From assembly GCA_019693395.1 (NCBI GenBank), contig JAAMXP010001908.1, forward strand, positions 1 through 20,306: a stretch of 20,306 bases of DNA. Direction: 5' to 3'. Below, piece after piece: positions 9,737 through 19,982 of this stretch. Each line of letters begins with the position of its first letter. Position 1 is the stretch's first letter. Under the pieces are notes generated by a model. The model did not search any database. It was not told the origin of the DNA and saw only the letters and a list, made by a program, of their open reading frames with translations. Source of the DNA: Ettlia oleoabundans (Eukaryota; Chlorophyta; Chlorophyceae; Chlamydomonadales). Position numbers and translations under genes: made by a program.

Positions 9737-12700
9737 ATGGCACCCGTCGTCGCTGCAGCGGCGGCGCCGCCTTCTGCCGCCGACCTCCCTATTGAGGGCA
9801 AGACAGTGAAGGCAATCACCCTTCTGTCCCTGAAACGCACGCATGACTTGTTTGTGGGCAACCACGGACACAAGATTCCCCTGGAAGAAGAAGCACAGCG
9901 GGTTAAGATAGCCTGCAAGGTATGCTGACCATAGCCAAGGTGTTGTTCCAGAGCGGCAGCGTGCCAAGCACTGACCTATGTCAAACGGCAATTGTTTTTG
10001 CAATATTATTGTGTGGATGCCCATTATATTGTAGATGCGGGACGAATACAGCATTCTACAGGGTTTCAAGCCACGTGAGCATGCGGCAGCAGGCGGTCGC
10101 GGCACAGCAGCTGCCCCAACTGGCAAGGCAGCTGCAGCTGCAGACAGCAAGTCAGCGACTGCAAAGCTCATTGACACGATTCCGGCACAACGGCAAGTGC
10201 TGCTTTTGTCCTGCTTTTGCAGCTGGTTCTGTTGCACGCCTTGCCCAGCGGTTGCAAAAATAACCATTCTCCTGTTGAGCACGCACGTTTGGGGCCCGCT
10301 TGCCTGCAGGCCAGCAACAGCCACATCCAAAGGCAAAGAGCTGGTGGTGCATGGCAGTGGAACTGGCCCAGGCAACATCACTGCAGAGGCAAAGGCAGCA
10401 TTGGGCGGTACAGTTATGGTGCCGACAGCAGCAGGCGGCCAGGTGGGTGGAGAGTGGCAATGCATTTAGTTGCCCTTGCGCGTCTTATCCGTCATCCATG
10501 GGCCTGCGTATTTGGCCCTTCGACAGCCAGGTCCTGGATTCTCTTTGTCTGCGTAGCTTATGCTTCCTGTACTATTTTTGTGGGATGATACAGCCCGGGT
10601 GTTATACTATTCTCATGTTTGCTGCTTTCCCCCAACAACACAGCCAAAATATCTGCCATCCTGTTTGAGCTATTTTTGCAAGTGCATCTCAGTGGTGCCG
10701 TTGCTGGCAGCTCCTGCTGCAGAAGGAGTACACCCCTTCTGCGGCTATTGCGCGGCGGCTACCAAGCAAATGGCCCAGGCCAACCTGGCATGCACCCTGG
10801 CGCATGTACCGCGTCATCTCGGGGCATCTTGGGTGTGTGATTGATTAATCACACACCCAGCATCCTTCAACAGTTGTTGTGTTTTGCCGTCGGTTAGTGG
10901 CCCTTTCTTGTGCATGCCGACAGTGCTCGCCACTTATAGGTGTCTGACGCTGTCTTTTTGGACGGTGTTTCATCGGTTGATTTCGATATGCATCAGTTCT
11001 TTTTCATGCTTGCAAGCGCCTGTCATCGCTTTGCACTGCGCTAATGCGTGCAGCTGGGTGCGATCCGTGGCCTTTGATCCCAGCAACGAGTGGTTTGTGA
11101 CCGGCTCAGGTGGGGTCGGCTGTTGCTCTTCGTCAAACTGCCAGCGGTTGTCGATCAACAAAGCCGTGGCTATGGCAACTATGCCTCCGGCACCATGCAA
11201 CCAAGAGGGATGTCAGTTGTCGTAGTCGAGGAGATGTGAGCATGTTCATCGTTGTCTGTTATTGTTTTTGCAGCCATGTTGTGCTGTTGGTCTAACTGGC
11301 GTTCACTGTTGTGGCCTTCACCCTCAATTCTGTGCAGCTGATCGCACCATCAAGATCTGGGATACAGCCAGTGGGCAATTGCAGCTCACGTTGACGGGCC
11401 ACATTGAGCAGGTGAGTTCTTGTATGCCGCTGAGCCCAGGCTGTTGCAAGTCCCGTCACAGGTTGGCACTGGCATTCCAAAACGTACACCATGTTTGCCC
11501 CACCGTTTTCCGCCCCACCGGCGGCTTGCCACAGCGTTCAGTTGCGTCATGTATGCCGCCTGTAATTCATCTTGTTTGAACTGTAGGTGACGGGGCTGGG
11601 AGTGAGCACGCGTCATCCCTACATGTTCTCCTGCGGCCTTGACAAAATGGTCAAGTGCTGGGATCTGGAGCAGAACAAGGTGGGGTAAGGGTCGGGTCTG
11701 GCTACTGTATTTTACAGTTAACGCTTCGCTTTAGCGCCATTTTTTTTGCAAAGCATGAAGCATCAAAGCCCATGTCTGGTGTACGAGCCTGGCAACGATA
11801 CGTATATGTATTTGTGTCGGGAAAGTGCAGTGGATCAGTTAAGTGACAACTAGTCTATTGCCTGTGCTATTCTTTTGGGGTTCCCAGTAATCCCAATCTG
11901 TTATCACTGCTGCAGGTGATACGGAATTACCACGGCCACCTTTCGGGTGTTTACAGCCTGGCACAGCATCCAACACTGGATGTCATTATGACAGGCGGCC
12001 GTGATGCAGGTGGGCTGTTGCAAACTGGTCTGTTGCACTAGTTGCAGCTGCCTTCACACTTCACATGTTCACATGCGCTACGGGTGTGTTGCATTGCTGC
12101 ATGCGGTTTGGCCAGCCATAAGTGTGCATTGCAAATCTTGCATGGGCATGACAACGCAAACCTGCGAAGCTTGGAGCCTACTGGGAGACTGCCGCTTTCT
12201 TCCCCACGCTGGTTTGCCATGGTGTGCAGCATGCCGCGTGTGGGACATCAGGACTAAGGTGCAGGTGCACTGCTTGAGCGGGCATGAGGACACAGTGGCA
12301 GCAATTCTGGCAATGCCCACAGACCCACAGGTGGGTGATTGGTCTCGGCTCCCACAACATGGTTGCCAGTACCATTGTTATAACGACAATTTGCACCATC
12401 ATTGCAGTTTGCATCACATACTGTGTTAAACATCCGCCATTGCGGCGACTGACAGTTAATGTATGATGGATTGTGTAGATTGTTTGTCATCATGGCTGAC
12501 TTTTTTGACAATTTTCTGACAAGGCAATTGGTTTGCAGGTCATTACAGGCAGCCATGATAAGACCGTGCGGCTATGGGACCTGCGTATGGGCAAGACGCT
12601 GGCCACCCTTACACATCACAAAAAGGTGCGCTCGCCAGGCAGTTGAGGATGTACCCCTTGATGTAGGTACTTGTTGAAGGTGGCTCAATGGTTAATGATA

Positions 12701-13843
12701 TCATTAAATATCAACTGTTGGCCTGGTCAAACACCGTTCACCAACTTTGCTACATGCAGGCAGTCAGGGCTCTGGCAGCATCCCTCACAGAGCACACGTT
12801 TACTTCGGGTACGCTTCTGTTTTTTGGGCCAATGTAGAATCTTCCACTTGGGCCAGGTTGCAACATCTGCAAAACTGCTGCAAATGTATGCGGTGAAAGA
12901 CGAACAACAAGTGTGGGGTCATATGGAGTCGTATTTCTCAAGGTTCTGTTTGCATGCATCAGGTGCCGCGGACAACATCAAGAAGTTCAAGCTGCCACAG
13001 GGCGACTTCCTTCACAACTTCTTGCAGCAGCAGCGGGTATGCTGGCACTGCTAGCCCACTGCGGGAATTGTGCGGGCTGTTGCGCGCTTTGATTTCTTTG
13101 ATCCACAGTTTTTGTTGATGGCGACAATAGCAGGCATGTGCAGGTTTAGTCCTAACATATTTTCTCCAAGCAATTTGTTGGCCTGTTGCAGGCGATTGTC
13201 AACTGCATGGCCGTCAACCAAGATGGTGTTCTTGCCAGCGGTGAGCAGGGGATTCAACTGCTCGCTTTGCCAGCTTCGATAAGTGCTGCTGAGTACATAG
13301 TACTTGTTCAAGCATATTCCAGCCTGCAGCGGTGCTGTGTCCTGTGCTGATCGGCGTTTTCAGTACCCCGTGCAAGCATGTGCCTTTGCTTTTGCATGGC
13401 ACCTTCGCTTCCATACTTGCAGGTGCCGACAATGGCAGCCTGTGGTTCTGGGATTGGACCTCAGGCAACAGCTTCCAGCAACAGGACACCATTGTGCAGC
13501 CGGGGTCGCTGGACAGCGAAGCAGGTGCTCTGGCTTTTTGCTGAGCATGCAGTCTGGGCTTGCTTTGTAGTTACTCGTTGTAAGAGTGGGCACCTGGGCG
13601 GTGTGCCTGCCAACAGACACAAATTTGTTTTGCCATCGCACCAAGCTCACAAACATAGCTGCCTGCTGCCACTTCCATGTTGGCCCTGCAGGCATCTATG
13701 CCATGTCCTTTGACATCACCGGTTCGCGCCTGGTAACCTGTGAGGCCGACAAGACAATTAAGATGTGGAAGCCAGATGAGACAGCCACGCCTGAAAGCCA
13801 CCCAATTGATTTCCGACCACCCAAGGACATCAAGCGCTTTTGA
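9737..13843 (+). CDS. PRL1: PRL1/PLRG1/Prp46 WD40 spliceosomal protein
   Basis: Fifteen exons (9737-9919, 10035-10192, 10310-10442, 10723-10832, 11054-11109, 11338-11411, 11587-11679, 11916-12009, 12230-12330, 12539-12625, 12760-12808, 12963-13036, 13192-13240, 13423-13524, 13692-13843) encode 504 residues; plant PRL1 is of similar size. The family is a core subunit of the Prp19/NineTeen-associated complex in the nucleus, needed for spliceosome activation. The N-terminus has the SLKRTHDLF motif. The link segment is [20 protein letters not shown], and seven WD repeats run from about residue 192 to 480, including [84 protein letters not shown] and [11 protein letters not shown]. The tail [17 protein letters not shown] is the conserved PRL1 end. 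Exon 4's start is uncertain: three in-frame acceptors lie between 10690 and 10722. Intron 2 has a GC donor. Confidence 0.96.
10193..10309 (+). other. GC-AG intron (intron 2 of PRL1-like gene), length divisible by three
   Basis: The donor is CAACG|GCAAGT and the acceptor is GCCTGCAG. The junction phase is 2 on both sides, giving [17 protein letters not shown]. The intron is 117 bases and has no stop in the exon frame, so retention would insert 39 residues rich in Cys, Leu and Phe. A weaker GT donor at 10223 (GTTCTG) is also in phase, so the boundary is less firm than in APRT. Confidence 0.7.
10830..10859. repeat. 13-bp perfect inverted repeat spanning a 5' splice site
   Basis: TGGGTGTGTGATT at 10830-10842 and its exact complement AATCACACACCCA at 10847-10859 are separated by the four bases GATT. 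The exon 4 end (10832) and the donor GTGTGT of PRL1 intron 4 lie inside the left arm, so in the transcript the donor would be paired. Confidence 0.9.
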
Positions 13844-14071
13844 TGTGGTTGACCAAAAACCGCCAGCCTTATGGTTGACATCAGCTGCCAACGTCACGCA
13901 CTGGGCCAGTTGAGGCACTGCCGCATCAGTAGTGTACAGTTTCCTGCCCTTGTTACCAGCATTTGTTTGGAACTTTGCAACAAGAATGACGAGGCAGCAT
14001 TGCAGAGACACAAGGATGGCAGCAGTTTTTGCAGTTGACTGTGATCATGCTGCTGGCGTAGAGCGCCATCC
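13844..14071. other. Convergent spacer between PRL1-like and glycosyltransferase genes
   Basis: These 228 bases separate two stop codons of genes transcribed toward each other and hold both 3' UTRs. No TGTAA signal was found on either strand in the expected place, and no other feature was seen. Confidence 0.5.
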
Positions 14072-17000
14072 TCACTGTGTCACACCAAGGCTGCTCTGTG
14101 TGCCAGCACTCCCTGCTCCAGCCACCACTTGCCGAGCTGCCGCATCGCCTGCTTCAGCAGCACCAGTTGCAGCTGCTGTCGCTTGCTGCTGCGTGCCATC
14201 AGCAAGTGCGGCCCCTGCTGTGTTCGACAGGGCAGCCCGGGTGCCATCTCCTGCTGCTGTTGCGCCAATCCGTGCCCCTGTCTGCTGCCCAATTTTCGAA
14301 ATGGAACCGGCAATGGTCGCCTGCTGAGCTTGTAGTCCTCCAGCGACCGCCTGCGGCTGAATATTGCCAGCCTGGTTTTGCTGGATGCCGCCGGAACCAG
14401 CCCCGAGGGCGGTTGAAGAAGCATCCAGCTGCCCTGCTGCTGCCCTGCTTGAGTGTGCCAGCTGCTGCTGAACTTGGGAAGAGTCAGCAGCAGCCTCATG
14501 ATGGGCTGCCACTGCCTGCAGTCCCTGCACTGCCACAGCCTTTTGCACAGCCCCCAGCTCCGATGAGGAGGCGGTGACAACTGCTGTCCCACCCTGCTGC
14601 TTGACGGCTGCGTCGGCGTCAGAGGCTTGAGTTGCAGCAGCCTGTGCCGCTGCAATCTGCTGCTGCAACCTAGCAGCATTGGCTGCAGCAGTCTCGGCAG
14701 CGGCATCCTCCTCTGCCGCTGCCTTTTCTGCCGCAATGAAGCCGCGGATCATCAGCTGCATAGAAGGTTGCAGGGTTGTAGAGCCCAGGCGCCAATCAGC
14801 TAGCACACTATAAATAGGTAGCAGGCAAACGATGCATGCAGTAATAGCTCCAGTGAAGCAGCACAGCACAATGTTGCGGGCCTGGCGGTTGATTATACTA
14901 TGCTGAGCTGTGTTGATGGTACAGCGGCTGGCTGCGCACCTGCGGTTCGTAAATACGAGTAAACAAGCCCTTTTTCAAGAGATCATTCACAACTGCAGGG
15001 TCACTCCACACCAGGCGCTGCCTGCAGAGCGTGCAGCCATGCAACATTGGTGTTGTTCTTACTAGTTGCGAAAGAAACTCATGCAAAGCTACCTTAAGGC
15101 AACTGCAGCAGCCAGCTTCGGTAATACAGTGCTGCAAAACGCCTCATGCCCGGCAGAATGTGCACCTGAACCAATGCATGAGCTCAGTGTCGTTCTTCAG
15201 CGACGCTTCCAAGAACGCCATCCTGTAAATAGTTCCAGCAAAAAGGCGCACACGCTCACAAGCTCAAAACTATAGAAGCACGTGGTCAGCCATCTCGTCA
15301 CAACCACCAGTCAAGCGGTGCGCAGGCAACAGCAGGCCAGCAGCACCTGTCAAACGGCAGGATAAAGCAGCGCTTTGCGTCTTCCTCTGTCGGTGCACAG
15401 TCGCATCGGTCTCTACGCGACTTGAGGTCACTGTAGGCCGGCACAGAACAAGACATACGATATTGAGCTTTTGCCGGCAGTAGGAGCACGATGGCAATGC
15501 AAGCAGATGCCTGTTGGCAAGGATGATCGATGTGGCTGGCAGCACGCCCACCTGAAGCGATTGTATGTAAAGTGCAGCACGGCTGCCTGGTCGCTGCTCC
15601 ACTCCCTGCGCATCAGCAGGGAAGCATGCTCTGCATGCTCATTGTGTCAAAAGTCACAACAGACATGCCATGGCATGCAGGAACGAGTTTTCACTGCTAT
15701 GTTAGTTTACAGATAGTTTTGCAAGTTTGATGGTGGTGGACTGAGGTTGCCAAATCTCTTATGAAGGCAGCAAAGTAGCAGCATGTGCCCATGCGCACTC
15801 ACTTGGGCGCTTTTAAGTAGGAATGCCAGCGATGGGCGCCGTTGGGGCGCATGCCCTGTTGCACACGCGCAGCTGCACGTAGTTCAACATGGACAGCGTG
15901 GGTGATCGCATTGATGACAGGAAGCTCCATGAAACGTTGTGGTTTCTGGCATTTGGTACGTGTTATAGGCAGTGAAGCACACCTGATTTCCCATTTCCGT
16001 ACGTGATGAAATAGTTGGGGTTGCCTCGAGCTACGGTTCCATATGACTTAAAATACAGATCTGCAGAGATGTGAGATTGTTGGTCACCATATCCGGAAAT
16101 CAAGCCCGCACCAATGTGGGGAGGTCTCAGATAACACAATGACTAAACCTCTTGAGGCATTCGCATTTAGCAGCCCTCAGAGCGCTATGGACTTGACGCG
16201 GCAGCACCAGCACGGCCCACCCGACACGACGTGAGCGTAGTTTTTTTTGAACAGCGTGACCTCCAAGAAGGGATCAACCACATCATCCCGCTCCGGTAAG
16301 CTCTCATAGTTTGGGAACACCAGAGTGTCCACATCCGGCGGCACCTGGCTCAGCACCTCCTGCGTATGAGATGAAGATACCAAGCAGGCCAGGCAACAGA
16401 CGTGCATGGGAGTTCATGTCACTAGCAGGACCGCAGCTCGGTATTGTCAAGCGGGGCCATTTGGACAGGCAGAGACCAAATAATAGGGCAGCACCTGGAG
16501 GGAGTAGTCTGGGGAGCCAGAGGGGTAGATTAGCTCATCCGTATCGACGTGCAGCAGCCAGTCCACCCCATCTCGCAAGGCCATCTCAATACCAACTGCG
16601 GCCAAAACACAAGGGGTAGGGTGTCATTCCACAAATCAGATAGAGTACAGGAGGCCAAAAACCAGAACCAAAGCATCGGCAAAGAAACGCCCGCTTTCAG
16701 CTGATTGCCTGGGGTGGCAGGAGTGCAAAAGCCATGCGGAACACGGTCTGATGATTGGTGGCCCTTGTCTCGCAAAGCACCCACCCTCCATGTTCAAACT
16801 CTGTAGCACAAACAGCTCATGGTTGCAAGGCTTGTGGAAGAAAGCAGATAGCCACGACTCCTTCCATATCCTGCAGATGCAGCCCCACCAACCATACTGT
16901 TTCATAGGCACTGTAAATCACGAGGAAGCTGCATTCGGACGATTGCTACTGGTCGCATGTCAGTCCCTACAACAATGCAAAGATCTTGGAGAATGACTGC

Positions 17001-17891
17001 TTGCCTGCTGTTTTCATGCCGCCGCCGCAGCTCAGCGTCCCGCAGCACAACCGTGACGCCTGGTAGCGCCCGCAGTGCAGCAACATTGTCTGCGCGGGCC
17101 GCCTGCAAGCGTGACCTCAGAGCATTAGCGAAATGGTGGAGTTTGTCAGCTGACAATGCATTCTCAAGACGGACGGGCAGTCGTTGCATCGCAGTTGCAA
17201 TTCTTTACCAACAGGAAGGCACCAGCGGCAGCACTGCAACACCCGCACCTGGCCATCTGCGAATATGTAGAATATCGACACCCCAACGGCTTTATGATAG
17301 CTTATCCAGATGCGGATCTGCTGCAGTGAGTCGCTGGTGGTGACGACAAAGGCTATTTTGGGGCCATTGGCCTGCTGCTGTTGCGGCTTCCACGCCTGCC
17401 CTCCCAGGCCCTTGGGCAGCGGCTCGTGTGGCTTGCTAGCTTTCCCCAATTGCTCAGCCAGGCTGAGCTCCAGCTTGGGGCGATGCAGCTGCTGCGCCAT
17501 GAGGTCGCGCTCCCTGCAGTTAATGCAATGCATACAAGTATCATACAAGTGCAACAGTGCCAGAGCGTCCGTGATAGCGGCGGGTGGCGGCGCAACGACT
17601 GGCCAAGGCGTTGGAGAGCATCCTCCGCGAGGAGGAGACTGGTGCACGTGATAGGTTAGCAGGGATGCAGCTTTTTGGTGGGGCAGCCAGGGCTTACGCG
17701 CCACCCGTCATGACAAGCTCCACACGCTCAGTTGAATCTCTGCCGCTTAGAAGCTGCAGGACGAGCGCAAATGCCGCCAGCAGCATTGTCATGGCCACCA
17801 AGGCCTGTCCAGGCCTAACCCGGGCGGCCGCGTGCAGCAGTCGCCCAATGCTGTGCTGGGCTGACGGCCCCGGTCTCGGACGCCCCGCCAT
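14072..17891 (-). CDS. Type II membrane glycosyltransferase (GT92/Glyco_tranf_2_4-like, plant family)
   Basis: Thirteen minus-strand exons (17891-17698, 17513-17249, 17102-17005, 16870-16785, 16595-16495, 16359-16221, 16060-15983, 15872-15803, 15605-15552, 15430-15347, 15222-15166, 15021-14940, 14755-14072) encode 663 residues. A membrane anchor lies at residues 30-48 after a basic stretch, so a Golgi type II topology is inferred. The catalytic core, residues 116-436, has [39 protein letters not shown], the DxD-type motif in [13 protein letters not shown] (D232, D234), [56 protein letters not shown] and [11 protein letters not shown]. This pattern is shared with land-plant proteins annotated only as glycosyltransferase family protein 2; donor sugar and acceptor are not known to me. 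Residues 437-663 are an Ala/Gln-rich tail in one long exon and are absent from the plant proteins I recall. Intron 3 is GC-AG. Confidence 0.9.
16871..17004 (-). other. GC-AG intron (intron 3 of glycosyltransferase gene)
   Basis: The donor is AACAGCAG|GCAAGC and the acceptor is GCATCTGCAG. The phase-2 junction makes the conserved SRIW motif ([15 protein letters not shown]), so homology fixes both ends. No GT near the donor gives an open frame into the next exon. Confidence 0.92.
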
Positions 17892-18295
17892 CGTTCAGGC
17901 AGCCAGGAGATGTGAGGAGAGAAACCTCAAATGAGATGCAGGGTGCGAGTTTTGATCGCTCAGCAGTACACCCTGGCGCAGCAGTGCACAAAGCTGATGA
18001 TATGTCATGGCATACTCTGCGCCCGTTTAAATTTTGCCTCATCATGTCGGCGGGGCCCTGGCAATGTCCTTGACAATCTTTGGTTTGGGTTATCCTGTTG
18101 TACACACGCATGAGAGTGCATAACCTAGGCACGGTATGCAACTTTGATGCAACATACCCTTGGTATGATGTGGGGCGGATTGCATTGCTCAATCCCAGAT
18201 TCTAAACAATAAAAGACTTTCTGAATCACACCATTGCCCCAGTGATGTCCGCTGTGTACATGCCGGCCAGGAGACCGAACATGTTATACTGGGTG
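17892..18295. other. Spacer between glycosyltransferase start and small minus-strand gene
   Basis: These 404 bases hold the glycosyltransferase promoter and the 3' UTR of the small gene. I see no conserved coding. An AATAAA occurs at 18207-18212 on the plus strand, not on the strand that would use it. An AT-rich TTTAAATTTT lies about 140 bases upstream of the ATG at 17891. Confidence 0.4.
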
Positions 18296-19468
18296 CTACA
18301 GCGTGTTGAAGCTGATGTGCCTCTTCCTGAGGAGGTGGATGGCCTTTGCTGGAACCCGCATACAGCGTCTGTTGGTGCTGAGTGCTTTATCCACCTGATG
18401 CCTGGGCAGCTCCGCCGGCGCGCACTGCTGCTGCTGCAGCTGCCCCCTCGACTGCCCATTGGGCTGGACCGGAGGGATTGGAATAATGTCGGTGTCCATC
18501 TTCGAATGGTTGCCGTCAATGCTGCATGACGGGACACAGCGTGTATGGGGCAGGTGAGGTGGGCAACTGTGTGGTTCTTTCCTTCTAAAAGGAAAACAAG
18601 TTGCCAATCATTCCCAAGGGCAATTGTATTGAATGCATAACGCCTGCGAATCCTTGGCCACCGTCGGTCTAACTCACCTAAGCTGCCAAGGATCAACACG
18701 TCCCCCCCTCACTGAGGTTTAGGGGTTGCGTGTCCGGCAGGACGGACAGCAGGCTAGGGGAGGGGTGTCCCTTGGCTGCTGGCAGACCGGTACGGCTCCC
18801 CTGCCCAGGTTCAGTAGGGCCTAATTAGCGGGGTTATGTAACACACACAAAGCAAAAGCCTTCTGGCACAGTACCTGCTTCAGCTATGCAGGCAGTGTGC
18901 ATGCTCGAATGCTATGCAACCACATGCAAGTGAAGGTGCAATATAATGCATGCTGGGACATCTACGGCTTGTCCATGCCTGAAGGTTACCGGTTTAATGG
19001 ATGCGCAGTCTTTGAACTCATGAGTCATGTAGGACGCCAGTGACAATGTATAACCCACGCTTTTCAAGCTCTGCCTCCACCTTCTCATTTGCCGCATGCG
19101 CTGTGGTACACAAAGCAGACGTGTACCACAGCATCTACTGATGTAGTACGATAAGTCTCCCACAAGTTTATGTTTTACAGTCTGAATCCCACAAGAAAAT
19201 GGTCGGCGTGCCCATCAAACAGCAGGGGTGACTGCTGGCCTCCCTGTTTTTGTCAGCACACCTGCTGCATGGCTGGCGACAGTTTGCGTGCCTGAGCATC
19301 TTCCAGCCAGTCCTTGCAACCATTGGTAATGGCATGTGCTCCACCCAGCAGGGAAGCTTCGCACAGTAGTACGATCTCAACCAGTGCTGCTACTACCAAC
19401 TCCACCCACTCCTCTAAGAGCCCGCACTGGAGGCCCGGGGCTGGTGTGGCCAGTTCAACCCTCCCCAT
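18296..19468 (-). CDS. Hypothetical protein, 180 residues, four predicted exons
   Basis: I do not recognise this protein. The model joins 19468-19262, 19134-19059, 18711-18678 and 18521-18296 on the minus strand, with donors GTGTGC, GTGGGT and GTGAGT and consistent phases, ending at TAG 18298-18296. Evidence for coding is the strong donor TTAG|GTGAGT at 18678, high G/C at third codon positions in the last exon (clearly more than in the opposing plus-strand frame) and a smooth helical segment across junctions (SPAMQQMLWYTS, NEKVEAELEKLRGGRVDPWQ). The N-terminal 50 residues are hydrophobic and Leu/Val/Ala-rich; the middle is helical and charged; the C-terminal 75 residues are Gln/Pro-rich, then basic. 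The 34-base third exon and the TAG acceptor before 19134 are weak points. Translation could instead start at the ATG at 19134, giving 111 residues. Confidence 0.42.
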
Positions 19469-19982
19469 CTACTCGCTGGGGTTCTTAACCTCGACACAGA
19501 TCCTAAACATCATCCAAAGCACAGCAGAGGCGCAACAGGCAAGGGACGAAGCCAGGGAGTCAAATAGCCAGCCAGGCAGGTTGCGGGACGGACAGCCAGA
19601 TAGCTTCTTCTGCTGCCTTACCTCCTGCTTCGCTTCGCAGAAAGACGAGCGAGAAAAAGCAAATAGGCCAACGACAATTTACGGGCTGTACGGCAGTACC
19701 GTTGGAAAACTTCGACTCTTCAACTCCTGTCTGGTAGTGCAGTTACGATCATTGAAAGCCCCTTGGACATGCTGCCCTTCTGTTCTAGGCGCATTAAAAA
19801 CCGTCCAAGACCGAACCTACTGTTGCCTTGAGACTCGAGCGTAAGAACCAGGTTCATGCGGAGAAGTATGTGCTTGCGGCGTGATTGTAATCATAATACA
19901 ACGCATGCGACATGTCAGGCGCTGCGGAAAGAGTAAACGGCAGGCTTGCCTTCTTTATTGATTTTGGCCCAGCACATTGGCA
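19469..19982. other. Divergent spacer upstream of the small gene and the sterol-desaturase-like gene
   Basis: These 514 bases lie between divergent start codons. A plus-strand frame of 176 residues covers 19314-19844 and is mostly antisense to exon 1 of the small gene and compositionally random-looking, so I do not call it. The region probably carries both promoters. A splice-like AG|GTAAGG occurs on the minus strand near 19625 and could belong to a 5' UTR intron. Confidence 0.4.

Noticed and set aside
9452..10465. 337-residue minus-strand open frame
   Set aside because: It is antisense to the upstream region and first three exons of the PRL1-like gene, crosses its introns, and its product has no domain-like sequence.
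14080..14736. Second long minus-strand frame (218 residues) in the glycosyltransferase tail exon
   Set aside because: It results from the repetitive CAG/GCA composition. The phase from the upstream exon fixes the Ala/Gln frame instead.
18245..18529. 95-residue plus-strand open frame starting at ATG 18245
   Set aside because: It looks protein-like, but third-position G/C is lower than in the opposing minus-strand frame, which also has a strong GTGAGT donor and phase-compatible exons. The call is not secure.
18756..18802. Possible RNA hairpin (AGGGGAG with CTCCCCT, 33-base loop) in a G-rich stretch
   Set aside because: The arms are only seven base pairs and the loop is long; no known RNA family features are visible, and it lies inside a predicted intron.
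19314..19844. 176-residue plus-strand open frame
   Set aside because: It overlaps the predicted first exon of the small minus-strand gene and an upstream spacer; the composition looks random and no splice context supports it.
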